NCBI RefSeq assembly: GCF_030014915.1
Contig: NZ_JAGIXS010000006.1
Location: 186,001-250,000 of the forward strand
Origin: Pelomonas sp. V22
GTDB taxonomy: Bacteria > Pseudomonadota > Gammaproteobacteria > Burkholderiales > Burkholderiaceae_C
DNA: 64,000 nt
Direction of reading: 5' to 3'
Part shown: piece by piece, positions 17,885 through 26,416 of the stretch
How the letters are laid out: every line of letters begins with the position of its first letter
Position numbering within the stretch: position 1 is the stretch's first letter
The notes under the pieces: model-generated
The model's input: only the letters and a program-made list of their open reading frames with translations
Told to the model about the DNA's origin: nothing
Databases searched by the model: none
Program-made: the position numbers and the translations under genes

Positions 17885-18898
17885 ATGAAAATTACCCTGT
17901 TGGCCCGACTGGGCCGCTGGCTGCTCGGGCCATTTCTGTGGCTTGTCGTTGCTGGCCTGGTGCAAGCGGGCCCGGTGCTGACCGCGGCCGCATCGGGCGC
18001 CGGCTTCGGGCTCAGCCAGTTTGCCGATAACTTCCCGACCACCGGTTTCTGCTGCGGCCCGCTGGGCATCGCCTTCGTCGACGGCGGCGGCGTGATGGTG
18101 AGTGACTATCCGGGCAATGTGCGGGTCTTCGGCAGCCATGCCGATGGCCAGCATGCCAACCTGGTGGCCGCCAGCCAGAGCTATGGCAACGGCAATGCAG
18201 TCGGACTGGCCCGCCTGGGCAGCTATGTCTACATGGCGCAGCAGTCCTCCGGTAACGTGGTCAGGCTGAACCAGGATGGCACCTACCACTCCGCGGTGGT
18301 CAGCGGCATCCCGTCGGCCACCGGCATCGTCGCCAACCTGGTGACCGGCAAGCTCTATGTCTCCGACTGCTGCAGCAATACCGGCATCTGGGAGGTGGAC
18401 CCCGTCAGCAACACCAAGACCCAGTTCAAGGGCTTCGGCAGCTACGACGGCATGAGCATCTCGGCCGATGGCAGCACCATCTATGCCGAGCTGGGCAGCC
18501 ACATCATCGGCTATCGCCTCTCCGATGGCGTCCAGGTCTTCGACTCCGGCTTCATTCCTGGCGGCGCCGACGGCACCGAACTGGGCGCCGGCACGCTGGC
18601 CGGCCAGATCTTCGTCAACACCAACTCCGGCGATCTCTGGCAGATCTCCCTGGTCGATCCGACCCTGCAGCTGCTGCTGGTCACCGGAGGCAGCCGTGGC
18701 GATTTCGTTACCGCCGACCCAGATGGCAGCCTGCTGTTCACGCAGACCAGCGACATCTGGCGCCTCACCGCGCCGGAAGGCGGCTGCATCGGCCGGGATT
18801 GTGGCGGCGGCGATGTGCCGGAGCCTGGCAGCCTGCCCCTGGTGGGCCTGGCGATGTGCTGCCTGCTGGGTCTGGGGCGCAGGGCGTCCCGGCACTGA
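17885..18898 (+). CDS. PEP-CTERM sorted exported protein, beta-propeller-like
   Basis: The 337-aa protein starts at the ATG with AAGGAG 8 bp upstream; the open frame further upstream is not supported. It has an N-terminal signal peptide (through LVQAGPVLT) and a C-terminal PEP-CTERM tripartite signal: VPEPGSL, a hydrophobic helix and a basic tail RRASRH. PEP-CTERM proteins are cut by exosortase and delivered to the cell surface or extracellular polysaccharide. The body has repeated strands (VYMAQQSSGNVVRLNQDG, KLYVSDCCSNTGIWEVDP, GDLWQISLVDP) like NHL/SMP-30-type propellers, and two Cys-Cys pairs. No exosortase gene is nearby. The ligand or enzyme activity is unknown. Confidence 0.87.
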   Translation: MKITLLARLGRWLLGPFLWLVVAGLVQAGPVLTAAASGAGFGLSQFADNFPTTGFCCGPLGIAFVDGGGVMVSDYPGNVRVFGSHADGQHANLVAASQSYGNGNAVGLARLGSYVYMAQQSSGNVVRLNQDGTYHSAVVSGIPSATGIVANLVTGKLYVSDCCSNTGIWEVDPVSNTKTQFKGFGSYDGMSISADGSTIYAELGSHIIGYRLSDGVQVFDSGFIPGGADGTELGAGTLAGQIFVNTNSGDLWQISLVDPTLQLLLVTGGSRGDFVTADPDGSLLFTQTSDIWRLTAPEGGCIGRDCGGGDVPEPGSLPLVGLAMCCLLGLGRRASRH

Positions 18899-18907
18899 AG
18901 CGCTCCT

Positions 18908-18931
18908 GCCCCTGGCAGGTTCGCCAGGGGC
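18908..18931 (+). terminator. GC-rich hairpin after the PEP-CTERM gene, possible terminator without U-tract
   Basis: A perfect 9-bp stem (GCCCCTGGC / GCCAGGGGC) with a 6-nt loop lies 10 bp past the stop codon. No T-run follows, so it may stabilise the mRNA 3' end or act with Rho rather than terminate by itself. The rest of 18899-19048 shows nothing further that I can name. Confidence 0.4.
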
Positions 18932-19048
18932 CCGCCGCGCATGCCCGGGCAAGCCGCTCAGGCACAATCCGGGGCGTGCCGCAGGCTGATTCGTGTCCGT
19001 CGAGACTGCCGGGCAGGCCTGACAGCCTAGCCTGGGAGTTGTGGTCGG

Positions 19049-19717
19049 ATGCCGAATGTCTTGTTGATTGGAGCGTCGCGGGGCATTGGCCTCGAATTCG
19101 TCCGCCAGTACCGGCAGTCCGGCGCCCAGGTCGTGGCCACCGCCCGCAGCGACGAGGGCCTGGCGGCCCTGCGGTCGCTGGGCGCCACGGCCCTGAAGCT
19201 GGACGTGGCCGATACGGCCAGCGCCTCGGGCCTGGCCTGGCAGATTGACGGCCACCAGTTCGACCGCGTGATCCTCAACGCCGGCATCCACGGCACGCGC
19301 ACCACCGGCCTGCAGACGCCCCCGCAGGACGAGTTCGACGCGGTGATGCGCACCAATGTGCTGGGCCCCATGCGCATCCTGCCGCAGTTGCCGGACTATC
19401 TCGCGCCCGGCGCGCGTCTGGCCATCCTGTCGTCCCGCATGGGCTCGATGGCCCTGCGCAATGCGACGACCAGCTGGCTCTACCGCGCCTCCAAGGCGGC
19501 GGCGAACTCGGTGCTGCGCGATGCGGCCCTGGCCTTCGAGGGGCGCGCCATCTGCGTGTCCTTCCATCCGGGCTGGGTGCGCACCGACATGGGCGGCAGT
19601 GGCGCCGATCTTTCTGTCGACGAGAGTGTGGCCGGCATGCGCGCCACGCTCGCTGCCCTGACGCCGGCCGACAACGGCGCCTTCCTCAATTACGACGGCC
19701 AGCCGCTGGCCTGGTGA
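19049..19717 (+). CDS. Short-chain dehydrogenase/reductase (C-factor-like)
   Basis: The 222-aa Rossmann-fold oxidoreductase shows the classical SDR pattern: the cofactor loop GASRGIG at the N-terminus, the structural motif NAG in LNAGIHG, and an active site with Ser in LSSRMGSM and YRASK. The short length and C-terminal SFHPGWVRTDMGG followed by GAFLNYDG are typical of the CsgA/C-factor-like group. Residue choice near the nucleotide loop (ATARSDEGL) is compatible with NADP(H). It lies 7 bp before an acyl-CoA dehydrogenase gene in the same direction, so the two are probably co-transcribed. The substrate is unknown. Confidence 0.9.
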   Translation: MPNVLLIGASRGIGLEFVRQYRQSGAQVVATARSDEGLAALRSLGATALKLDVADTASASGLAWQIDGHQFDRVILNAGIHGTRTTGLQTPPQDEFDAVMRTNVLGPMRILPQLPDYLAPGARLAILSSRMGSMALRNATTSWLYRASKAAANSVLRDAALAFEGRAICVSFHPGWVRTDMGGSGADLSVDESVAGMRATLAALTPADNGAFLNYDGQPLAW

Positions 19718-19724
19718 GAACAAG

Positions 19725-20855
19725 ATGATCCTCAACGAAGACCACCGTGCCGTGCAGGACGCCGTTCGCGCGTTCGTGCAAGACCAGATCGCGCCCAAGG
19801 CGGCCGAATGGGACAAGAGCCACCATTTCCCTGCCGCCGAGCTGAAGGGCCTGGCCGAGCTCGGCTGCTATGGCGTGGCTGTTCCCACCGAGTACGACGG
19901 CGCCGGCCTCGATTACCTCGCCCTGTCCATCATCCTCGAGGAGATCGGAGCCGGCGATGGCGCCACCTCCACCGTGGTCAGCGTCAACAACTGCCCCTGC
20001 TGCTCCATCCTGATGGCCTTCGGCAATGAGCCGCAGAAGCAGCAATTCCTCAAGCCGCTGGCGCGTGGCGACATGCTGGGCGCCTTCTGCCTGACCGAAC
20101 CGCATGTGGGCTCGGAGGCCGGTGGCCTGAAGACGACCGCAGTGCGGGACGGCAATGACTACGTGCTGAACGGCGTCAAGCAGTTCATCACCAGCGGCAA
20201 GAACGGCGACGTGGCCATCGTGATGGCCGTCACCGACAAGGCCGCCGGCAAGAAGGGCATCTCCGCCTTCCTCGTGCCTACCAAGACGCCCGGCTACACC
20301 GTCGCCCGCATCGAAGACAAGATGGGCCAGCATGCCAGCGACACGGCGCAAATCCTGTTCGAGAACTGCCGCATCCCGGCCAGCTACCGCCTCGGCGAAG
20401 AAGGCCAGGGTCTGAAGATCGCGCTGTCGGGCCTGGAGGGCGGTCGCATCGGCATTGCCTCGCAGTCGGTCGGCATGGCGCGTGCGGCCTTCGAGGCGGC
20501 GCTCAGGTACAGCAAGGAGCGCGTGGCCTTCGGCGTGCCGATCTTTGAACACCAGGCCATGCAGCACAAGCTCGCGGACATGGCCACCCAGATCGAGGCG
20601 GCGCGCCAGCTGATCTGGCATGCGGCTTCGCTGAAGGATGCCGGTCAGCCCTGCCTGAAGGAAGCGGCGATGGCCAAGCTTTTCGCCTCAGAGATGGCCG
20701 AGAAGGTCTGCTCGGCCGCCATCCAGATCCACGGCGGCTATGGCTATGTGAGCGACTTCCCGGTCGAGCGCATCTACCGCGATGTGCGCGTGACCCAGAT
20801 CTACGAGGGCACGAGCGAGGTGCAGAAGATCCTGATCGGCCGTGCGCTGATCTGA
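19725..20855 (+). CDS. Acyl-CoA dehydrogenase (short/medium-chain type)
   Basis: The 376-aa flavoenzyme oxidises acyl-CoA to 2-enoyl-CoA and donates electrons to ETF. Motifs are [12 protein letters not shown] (FAD and substrate loop), FITSGKNGD, and [33 protein letters not shown]. The catalytic base is Glu361 in IYEGTSE, the usual place for short/medium-chain enzymes, which separates it from the isovaleryl-CoA dehydrogenase at 11841. It follows the SDR gene by 7 bp and precedes a DUF2277 gene. The chain-length preference cannot be fixed from sequence. Confidence 0.94.
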   Translation: MILNEDHRAVQDAVRAFVQDQIAPKAAEWDKSHHFPAAELKGLAELGCYGVAVPTEYDGAGLDYLALSIILEEIGAGDGATSTVVSVNNCPCCSILMAFGNEPQKQQFLKPLARGDMLGAFCLTEPHVGSEAGGLKTTAVRDGNDYVLNGVKQFITSGKNGDVAIVMAVTDKAAGKKGISAFLVPTKTPGYTVARIEDKMGQHASDTAQILFENCRIPASYRLGEEGQGLKIALSGLEGGRIGIASQSVGMARAAFEAALRYSKERVAFGVPIFEHQAMQHKLADMATQIEAARQLIWHAASLKDAGQPCLKEAAMAKLFASEMAEKVCSAAIQIHGGYGYVSDFPVERIYRDVRVTQIYEGTSEVQKILIGRALI

Positions 20856-20888
20856 GCTTAAGAAAACGAAGAAGAACAGGAGCTCCCC

Positions 20889-21161
20889 ATGTGCCGCAAC
20901 ATCAAGACCCTGTTCAACTTCGAGCCGCCGGCCACCGAGCTGGAGATACGCGATGCATCGCTGCAGTTCGTGCGCAAGCTGAGCGGCTTCAATGTGCCGT
21001 CCAAGGCGAACGAGGAGGCCTTCAATCGCGCCGTGGAAGATGTGGCACGATCGGCGCGCGCGCTGATCGCCGGCCTTGTGACCACGGCCGAGCCGCGCGA
21101 CCGCGAGGTCGAGGCCGCCCGGGCCCGGCAGCGCAATCTCGAACGTTTCGGAAGCCGTTGA
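20889..21161 (+). CDS. DUF2277 family protein
   Basis: The 90-aa cytoplasmic protein opens with the highly conserved family N-terminus MCRNIKTLFNFEPPATELEI and continues with SLQFVRKLSGFNVPSKANEEAFNRAV. An AGGAGC site lies 5 bp upstream of the ATG. The C-terminal part is helical and Arg-rich (EARARQRNLERF). The function of the family is unknown. Its stop is immediately followed by the ATG of the enolase-superfamily gene, so it is part of an SDR/acyl-CoA dehydrogenase/DUF2277/enolase-superfamily run. Confidence 0.92.
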   Translation: MCRNIKTLFNFEPPATELEIRDASLQFVRKLSGFNVPSKANEEAFNRAVEDVARSARALIAGLVTTAEPRDREVEAARARQRNLERFGSR

Positions 21162-22310
21162 ATGACGACCCATGCTCTCGCGTCCTCTCCCGCCGAACAG
21201 GCCCGGATCCCCGAGCTCGACCGTATCGAGCTGATCACCGTCAGTCTCCCCTTCGTCCAGCCCTTTGCCACCAGCGTGCACAGCTGGGCGGTCAAGGAGG
21301 CGCTGCTCTTGCGCCTGGAGTCCGGCGGCGTTGTGGGCTGGGGCGAGTGCGTGGCCGACCCGGATCCGTACTACTCCTACGAAACCACGCAGACGGCCCG
21401 CCACATCTTCAAGGACTTCCTGCTGCCCCAGGTCGAGACCGGGCTCACCTTCGCCGAACTGGGCCAGCGCCTGAAGCCGGTGCGCGGCCACGGCATGGCC
21501 AAGGCCATGCTGGAGAACGCGCTGCTCGATCTGGTGGCGCGCCAGCGCGGCGTGCCGCTGCATGAGCTGCTCGGCTGGCCGAGCCGGCGCATTCCCTCCG
21601 GCATCAGCATTGGCATCAAGGACACCATCCCCGAGCTCGTGAGCGCCGTGGAAGACGCGCTGCGCCGGCCCTATCACCGGGTCAAGGTCAAGATCATGCG
21701 CGGCAAGGACGTGGCCTGGGTGCGGGCCGTGCGCCAAGCCTTCCCGCAGATCGCGCTGATGGCTGATGCCAATGGCGACTACCGGCCTGAAGACGCGCCT
21801 CTGCTGCGCGAGCTCGATGCCTTCGGCCTCACGATGATCGAGCAGCCGCTGTCCTTCAGCGACATCATCCAGCACGCGGCCCTGCAGCGCGAGCTGGCTA
21901 CGCCGCTGTGCCTGGACGAATCGATCCACGACCTCGACGACGCGCGCGCCGCGCTGTCGCTGGATGCCTGCCGCATCATCAACATCAAGCAGGGCCGCGT
22001 GGGTGGCCTGCTCGAGTCCTTGCGCATCGCGGCCCATTGCCACGAGCGCGGCATCGGCGTCTGGTCGGGGGGCATGGACGAAACCGGCATAGGCCGGGCC
22101 TTCAACCTGCACCTGCAGGCGGCAGCGGGCTTTACGCTGCCGGGCGACACCTCGGAGACCTCGCGCTACTTCGCCGAGGACATCGTCGAGCCCGGCGTGG
22201 TCTTGTCGCCCGACGGCTTCATTGAGATGCCGACGGGCCCCGGCATCGGCGTGCAGGTGCTGGAAGACCGCATCGCCCGCTTCGAACTGCAGCGCGAGCG
22301 CCTGCGCTGA
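21162..22310 (+). CDS. Enolase-superfamily enzyme, MLE subgroup (o-succinylbenzoate synthase / N-succinylamino acid racemase-like)
   Basis: The 382-aa protein has the mandelate racemase/muconate lactonizing enzyme fold. The KxK catalytic pair is Lys175/Lys177 (RVKVKI), the metal ligands are Asp202 (ADANGDY), Glu227 (IEQPL) and Asp252 (LDESI), and the opposing base is Lys276 (NIKQGRVGG). This lysine-lysine arrangement marks the MLE/OSBS/NSAR branch. No other menaquinone gene is nearby, so an N-succinylamino acid racemase or dipeptide-epimerase-type role is as likely as OSBS. It directly follows the DUF2277 gene with no gap. Confidence 0.9.
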   Translation: MTTHALASSPAEQARIPELDRIELITVSLPFVQPFATSVHSWAVKEALLLRLESGGVVGWGECVADPDPYYSYETTQTARHIFKDFLLPQVETGLTFAELGQRLKPVRGHGMAKAMLENALLDLVARQRGVPLHELLGWPSRRIPSGISIGIKDTIPELVSAVEDALRRPYHRVKVKIMRGKDVAWVRAVRQAFPQIALMADANGDYRPEDAPLLRELDAFGLTMIEQPLSFSDIIQHAALQRELATPLCLDESIHDLDDARAALSLDACRIINIKQGRVGGLLESLRIAAHCHERGIGVWSGGMDETGIGRAFNLHLQAAAGFTLPGDTSETSRYFAEDIVEPGVVLSPDGFIEMPTGPGIGVQVLEDRIARFELQRERLR

Positions 22311-22317
22311 GCCTCCG

Positions 22318-23511
22318 TCAGTCGTCCAGGTCCAGACTGGTGCTGAAGCCGCACAGCTGGCCGGCCCAGATGAACACCAGCCACACCAGGATGCCGAAGG
22401 GCAGGTAGCCGGCAAAGCCGAGCAGCGGCATCTCGGCGAAAAGATGTATCACGTTCACGTAGGGAATGTTGTAGACCCAGTAGTTCGGGTTGGTGGCGAA
22501 GGATGGGTCCGGATGGGCGCTGCCCCAGTTCCAGACCTCCCAGAACAGGCCGTTGAACAGCGAACCGAGGGCCACCAGCACGGCTGGCGTCCAGTTGCCT
22601 TCGGCCAGAGCCGCGATGGGCGTCCAGATCTTGAGCCGCTGCAGCAGGCCCATCAGCACGGCCATGGGGCCAATCCACAAGACCCAGAACAGCGGCAGCG
22701 GCCACACGACCAGGGCGCCGCAGAGCGCGAGGCCACCCCAGATCAGCAGATTGCTGGGCAGCACCAGCTTGGGCCCTACGGCATAGCGCGCGGCCAGGGT
22801 GGGGAAGGTCTGCAGCAGCGTGTACCACTCCAGCAGGGCCGGCCAGACCGTGGTGTAGGCGATCAGGAAGAGCGCCACGATGGTGGCGTGGCTCAGCGCC
22901 GGCATGGCGCCGTTCGGGTAGTACCAGTCGCCGAGCGCGAAGTAGTCGTAGTACTCGAAGAAGCCCCAGCCGACCACCGAGACGAGGGCGCTGATGAACA
23001 GGGTCTTGGGCTTGCGCGAGAGCAGTGAGCGGCCCGCGTTGCGGCGGTAGACCAGGCCGTCCAGCACCAGGATGAAGCCCCACCACAGCGGCGAGAAGGC
23101 GTAGTAGGCCCAGGGCAGCGCGCGGCCGAACATGATGGCCAGGAACACCACGGTCAGCATCGCGCCCGCCCAGAACCAGGCCGGGAAGGCCACCGGCAGC
23201 GGCCGGGGCGGCTGCGGTTGTGGCGGCTGGAAGCCGAAGCGCGTGGGCCAGATCAGGAAGGCCGCGATCACCAGCACGGCTGCCAGCACGAGCAGGAAGT
23301 ACGGCAGCCAGAAGGCCGGGAAGGGCTCGACCAGCACCGGCGGGAAGACGCCGAACTTGGGCGGCAGGTGGGTCTCCGGGTAGACGAACCAGGACACGAT
23401 CAGCGGCACGACGATGACCAGCAGCATCGGCCACAACAGCGGCCATTTGCTGACGATGGGCAGGGCAGCAGAGCGGACGCTCGGCTGGGTGGTGTCGGTG
23501 GAATTTGACAT
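22318..23511 (-). CDS. Unknown polytopic membrane protein
   Basis: The 397-aa protein has about nine to ten hydrophobic segments and is rich in Trp, Tyr and Pro (WFVYPETHLPPKFGVFPP, WGFFEYYDYFALGDWYYP, LFWEVWNWGSAHPDPSF). It has a Pro/Gln-rich cytoplasmic stretch near residues 93-103 and an acidic C-terminus (DLDD). The ATG is at 23511. It ends 8 bp from the convergent enolase-superfamily gene. I do not recognise the family with confidence. The repeated aromatic motifs near membrane borders suggest an enzyme or channel that binds a lipid or quinone-like ligand, but that is speculation. Confidence 0.8.
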   Translation of the reverse strand: MSNSTDTTQPSVRSAALPIVSKWPLLWPMLLVIVVPLIVSWFVYPETHLPPKFGVFPPVLVEPFPAFWLPYFLLVLAAVLVIAAFLIWPTRFGFQPPQPQPPRPLPVAFPAWFWAGAMLTVVFLAIMFGRALPWAYYAFSPLWWGFILVLDGLVYRRNAGRSLLSRKPKTLFISALVSVVGWGFFEYYDYFALGDWYYPNGAMPALSHATIVALFLIAYTTVWPALLEWYTLLQTFPTLAARYAVGPKLVLPSNLLIWGGLALCGALVVWPLPLFWVLWIGPMAVLMGLLQRLKIWTPIAALAEGNWTPAVLVALGSLFNGLFWEVWNWGSAHPDPSFATNPNYWVYNIPYVNVIHLFAEMPLLGFAGYLPFGILVWLVFIWAGQLCGFSTSLDLDD

Positions 23512-23588
23512 GGGCTCCCTCTGCTGGCCGTCGTCGCGGCCGTGCCGTTGGTGATGGCGCCTGTGCCCGGCGCCTTGGCCTCAGGACC

Positions 23589-25199
23589 TCAGGGCTCCGA
23601 GGTCTGGTAGGCCACGCGGGTACGAACCCGGCGGCCCTGGTGCTTTTGCTGGTACATGCGGGTGTCGGCCAGGTGCTTGAGCTGCTCCAGGCTGCCGGAC
23701 TCGCGCAGGCAGGCGCTGCCAAAGCTGGCGCCGCTGAACTCGACGCAGCAGGCCCGGGTGGTGGCGGCGGCTTCCTGGATCTTGAGCTCGACGTAGCGGC
23801 TGTCGCCGCTGGTCGAGAGCACGGCGAACTCGTCGCCGCCGAGCCGGTGGGCTGTGGCCTGCGGCCCGAGGCTCTGCCGCAGGTTCACGGCAAAGCTGTG
23901 CAATACCTGGTCGCCCACGGCATGGCCGAAGCGGTCGTTGATCTGCTTGAGCCCGTCCAGGTCGACGAAGGTCAGGCAGCCGGTGATGGGCAGCGCCGCC
24001 AGCGCCTGCTCCATCGCGTAGCGGTTGGGCAGGCCGGTCAGCGCGTCGGTGGTGGCGAGTTGCAGGCCTTGCTCGGCGCGCGCGAGCGCCGCTTCACGCT
24101 CACGCTGCAGTTCGCCGAACTGATGGGCCTGGACCATGGCCAGCAGCAGCACCTCGATGGCCACGGCCAGCAGGCCCACATGCTCGACGTAGAGCGTGTC
24201 CAGGCCCTGGAAACTCGGGAAGGAGATGGAGAGGATACCGGTCAGGAAGAAGCCGATATTGGCCGCCAGGTAGACACGAGCCAGCCGCTGCCCTGCCACG
24301 GCCTGGACCACGCCTGCCGCCATGCCGTAGCCGAGGAACAGCGCCACGCCGGCACGCGCAAAGTGCAGCGACCAATGGGGCAGCATCAGCGCGGCGGCGG
24401 CCATCAGGCCCATCAGCACGAGCAGGCCCTGGCCCAGGCGATGCATGCGCGGCGCCTGCTGTGCCGTGATGCCCAGCAGGCGCATCACGAAGGCGACGTA
24501 GGCCATGTTGGAGAACACGATGGGCAGGCTGATCAGGTAGAAGGCGCGCACGCCCAGCACATCGGCCACCACGTTCAGGGCGGTGGCGTTGTAGAGCAGG
24601 TTGCCGAGGATGAACAGCGCATAGCATCCCTCGACCCAGCGGCGCCGGAACAGGGCCAGCGTGCCGTAGAAGAAGCCGAGGCCGATGAACAAGCCCAGGC
24701 ACACCAGGGTCAGCGTGTTGCCCGGCTTGATGGCGGCGAGGTAGTGCGCCTCGTCATCGATGAAGACCTGGGGCTGGCCGAGCAGGAAGGGCGTGTCGAT
24801 CACCGTGTGCAACTGGTAGCGCCCGGCAGGCAGTTGCAGCGTGCGGCCATGCCGCAGGAAATAGGGGTTGGGTGCGGCGCTTTGCAGGCCGCCTTCCAGC
24901 CGGGCGACCAGCAGGCCGCGTTCGTCGCGCAGCTCATGCTGGAAGCGGCCGATGACGCTGGAATTGTTGAAGTCGATCACCCGCCGGCCGCCCTCGGCCA
25001 GCTCGACGCGGGCGATGAACTCGAAACGTCCGCCCTCCAGCGGCAGGCTCTGCACCGCCTCCAGCGCCGCGCTCGGCGTGGCGCGGAGGTGCCAGCGGCC
25101 TTCAAGCGGCGAGGCCAGCGCGAGCACGGGCAGCAGCAGCCCCAGCAGGAGCAGGGCGCCGCGGCGGAGTCCGTCGCGCAATCGCAAAACCAGGGCCAT
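23589..25199 (-). CDS. Diguanylate cyclase with 7TMR-DISM-type sensory membrane domain
   Basis: The 536-aa protein makes cyclic di-GMP from two GTP. After a signal peptide, a periplasmic beta-rich domain (to about residue 165) precedes seven predicted helices, the 7TMR-DISM layout used for extracellular sensing. A short coiled linker (FGELQREREAALARAEQGLQ) leads to the GGDEF domain, which has DALTGLPNRYAMEQAL, FVDLDGLKQINDRFGH and an intact RLGGDEF active site. No RxxD inhibitory site is found five residues before GGDEF, so product inhibition may be absent. The start is the ATG at 25199, preceded by a TTG. It lies near the MSHA pilus cluster. Confidence 0.93.
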   Translation of the reverse strand: MALVLRLRDGLRRGALLLLGLLLPVLALASPLEGRWHLRATPSAALEAVQSLPLEGGRFEFIARVELAEGGRRVIDFNNSSVIGRFQHELRDERGLLVARLEGGLQSAAPNPYFLRHGRTLQLPAGRYQLHTVIDTPFLLGQPQVFIDDEAHYLAAIKPGNTLTLVCLGLFIGLGFFYGTLALFRRRWVEGCYALFILGNLLYNATALNVVADVLGVRAFYLISLPIVFSNMAYVAFVMRLLGITAQQAPRMHRLGQGLLVLMGLMAAAALMLPHWSLHFARAGVALFLGYGMAAGVVQAVAGQRLARVYLAANIGFFLTGILSISFPSFQGLDTLYVEHVGLLAVAIEVLLLAMVQAHQFGELQREREAALARAEQGLQLATTDALTGLPNRYAMEQALAALPITGCLTFVDLDGLKQINDRFGHAVGDQVLHSFAVNLRQSLGPQATAHRLGGDEFAVLSTSGDSRYVELKIQEAAATTRACCVEFSGASFGSACLRESGSLEQLKHLADTRMYQQKHQGRRVRTRVAYQTSEP

Positions 25200-25386
25200 C
25201 AAAGTGTCTGCATCAAGGGCCGGGAGGATACGCCGGCATGCTGGGCTGGGTCGAGACGGTATTCTCGGTGGGAGGTGAGCGCAGCGGGTTGCATCCTAGG
25301 CACGCGAAATGACACCCGCATCGGTGCTTTCACTTGAGCAACGCTGGTCTGCGATTTTTCACCGGGAATGGTGGGATTTATCGGCG

Positions 25387-26349
25387 TTAGGGAGCGTCAT
25401 GCAGCGGGGCTCCCGCAGCTGGGCCCTGTGCCAGCTCGGCCTTGACGAAGCCGACGAAGGCCCGCGCCGTCTCCGAGGCGGCCGGTGCCGGCAGCGTCAG
25501 CGCCTGCACCCACTCGCCCTCGGCGACCGTCAGGCGCCAGCCGGGCAGCAGGTCCACGAGCACATCGCCGGGCGGCACACAGAAGTCCGGCGCCATCACC
25601 ACGCCGGCGCCGGCCCGCGCCAGGGCCAACAGCGATTCGATGTCGCTGCCCCAGGTGCTCGCCTGCAGCATCAGCGATTCGCGGCGGCCGTCGTCGTCGT
25701 GCAGCCAATGGCTGGCGAGCGGCTCCTCGTGCTGGCCGAGCAGCAGCAGGGGACGCTGCAACAGGGCCTCTGGATCACCGAGCAGCGGCGGCAGGCCATA
25801 GGCCCGCACGGCGAAGTGGCGCACCGGCTGGGCCACCCAGTCCTCGGGCGGCCGGGCGGTGATGCGAAAGGCCAGGTCCAGGCCTTCGCGCAGCAGGTCG
25901 ACGCGGCGGTCGGTGAAGAACAGCTCGTAGCGCAGCGCCGGATGCAGGGCCTGGAAGCGCGCCAGCAGCGGCGCCAGCACATGGCGGCCGAAGCTCGGGG
26001 TGGCGCTGATGCGCAAGGTGCCGCCCAGTTGGTCGCGCGTGCTGCGCAAGGCCAGGCGTGCGCCTTCGGCCGCCTCGCGCACCAGCTTGGCCCGGGCATG
26101 CAGGCGTCGCCCGGCTTCGGTGAGGCCGAGGCTGCGCGTGCTGCGTGCAAACAGCGCCAGGCCCACGGCAGCCTCGATGGCAGCGATGCGCCGGCTCACC
26201 GCTGCGCGGGTCAGCCCGAGCTCGCGCGCCGCCGCCGCAAAGCTGCCAGCGGCGGCGATGCGGGCGAACAGTTCCAGGGCATTGGCATCGAGCGCGGCCT
26301 CGGTCACGGTGCGGCGGTAGCGGGATGGGGGCGGGGCTTTTGTCGCCAT
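25387..26349 (-). CDS. LysR-family transcriptional regulator
   Basis: The 320-aa regulator has an N-terminal winged helix-turn-helix (LELFARIAAAGSFAAAARELGLTRAAVSRRIAAIEAAVGLALFARSTR) and a periplasmic-binding-protein-like effector domain. It belongs to the CrgA-like LTTR group by the sequence TLRISATPSFGRHVLAPLLARF. It is divergent from an alpha/beta hydrolase gene with only 67 bp between, which holds a strong inverted repeat, so it most likely controls that gene and itself. The inducer is unknown. Region 25203-25386, downstream of this gene and upstream of the diguanylate cyclase, shows no further gene. Confidence 0.94.
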   Translation of the reverse strand: MATKAPPPSRYRRTVTEAALDANALELFARIAAAGSFAAAARELGLTRAAVSRRIAAIEAAVGLALFARSTRSLGLTEAGRRLHARAKLVREAAEGARLALRSTRDQLGGTLRISATPSFGRHVLAPLLARFQALHPALRYELFFTDRRVDLLREGLDLAFRITARPPEDWVAQPVRHFAVRAYGLPPLLGDPEALLQRPLLLLGQHEEPLASHWLHDDDGRRESLMLQASTWGSDIESLLALARAGAGVVMAPDFCVPPGDVLVDLLPGWRLTVAEGEWVQALTLPAPAASETARAFVGFVKAELAQGPAAGAPLHDAP

Positions 26350-26375
26350 TTTGGAAACAATGTGTCGAAGAAGTG

Positions 26376-26410
26376 CAGTCTAGTGGCTTGTAAGTTGCCA
26401 ATCTAGACTG
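26376..26410. promoter_or_regulatory. Inverted repeat between divergent LysR regulator and hydrolase, candidate LTTR operator
   Basis: CAGTCTAG at 26376-26383 and its exact reverse complement CTAGACTG at 26403-26410 flank a 19-bp centre that itself holds TGGC...GCCA (26384-26387, 26397-26400). The whole element fills most of the 67-bp intergenic region and ends 6 bp before the hydrolase ATG. LysR regulators commonly bind interrupted dyads in such divergent promoters. Confidence 0.6.
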
Positions 26411-26416
26411 GCTTTC

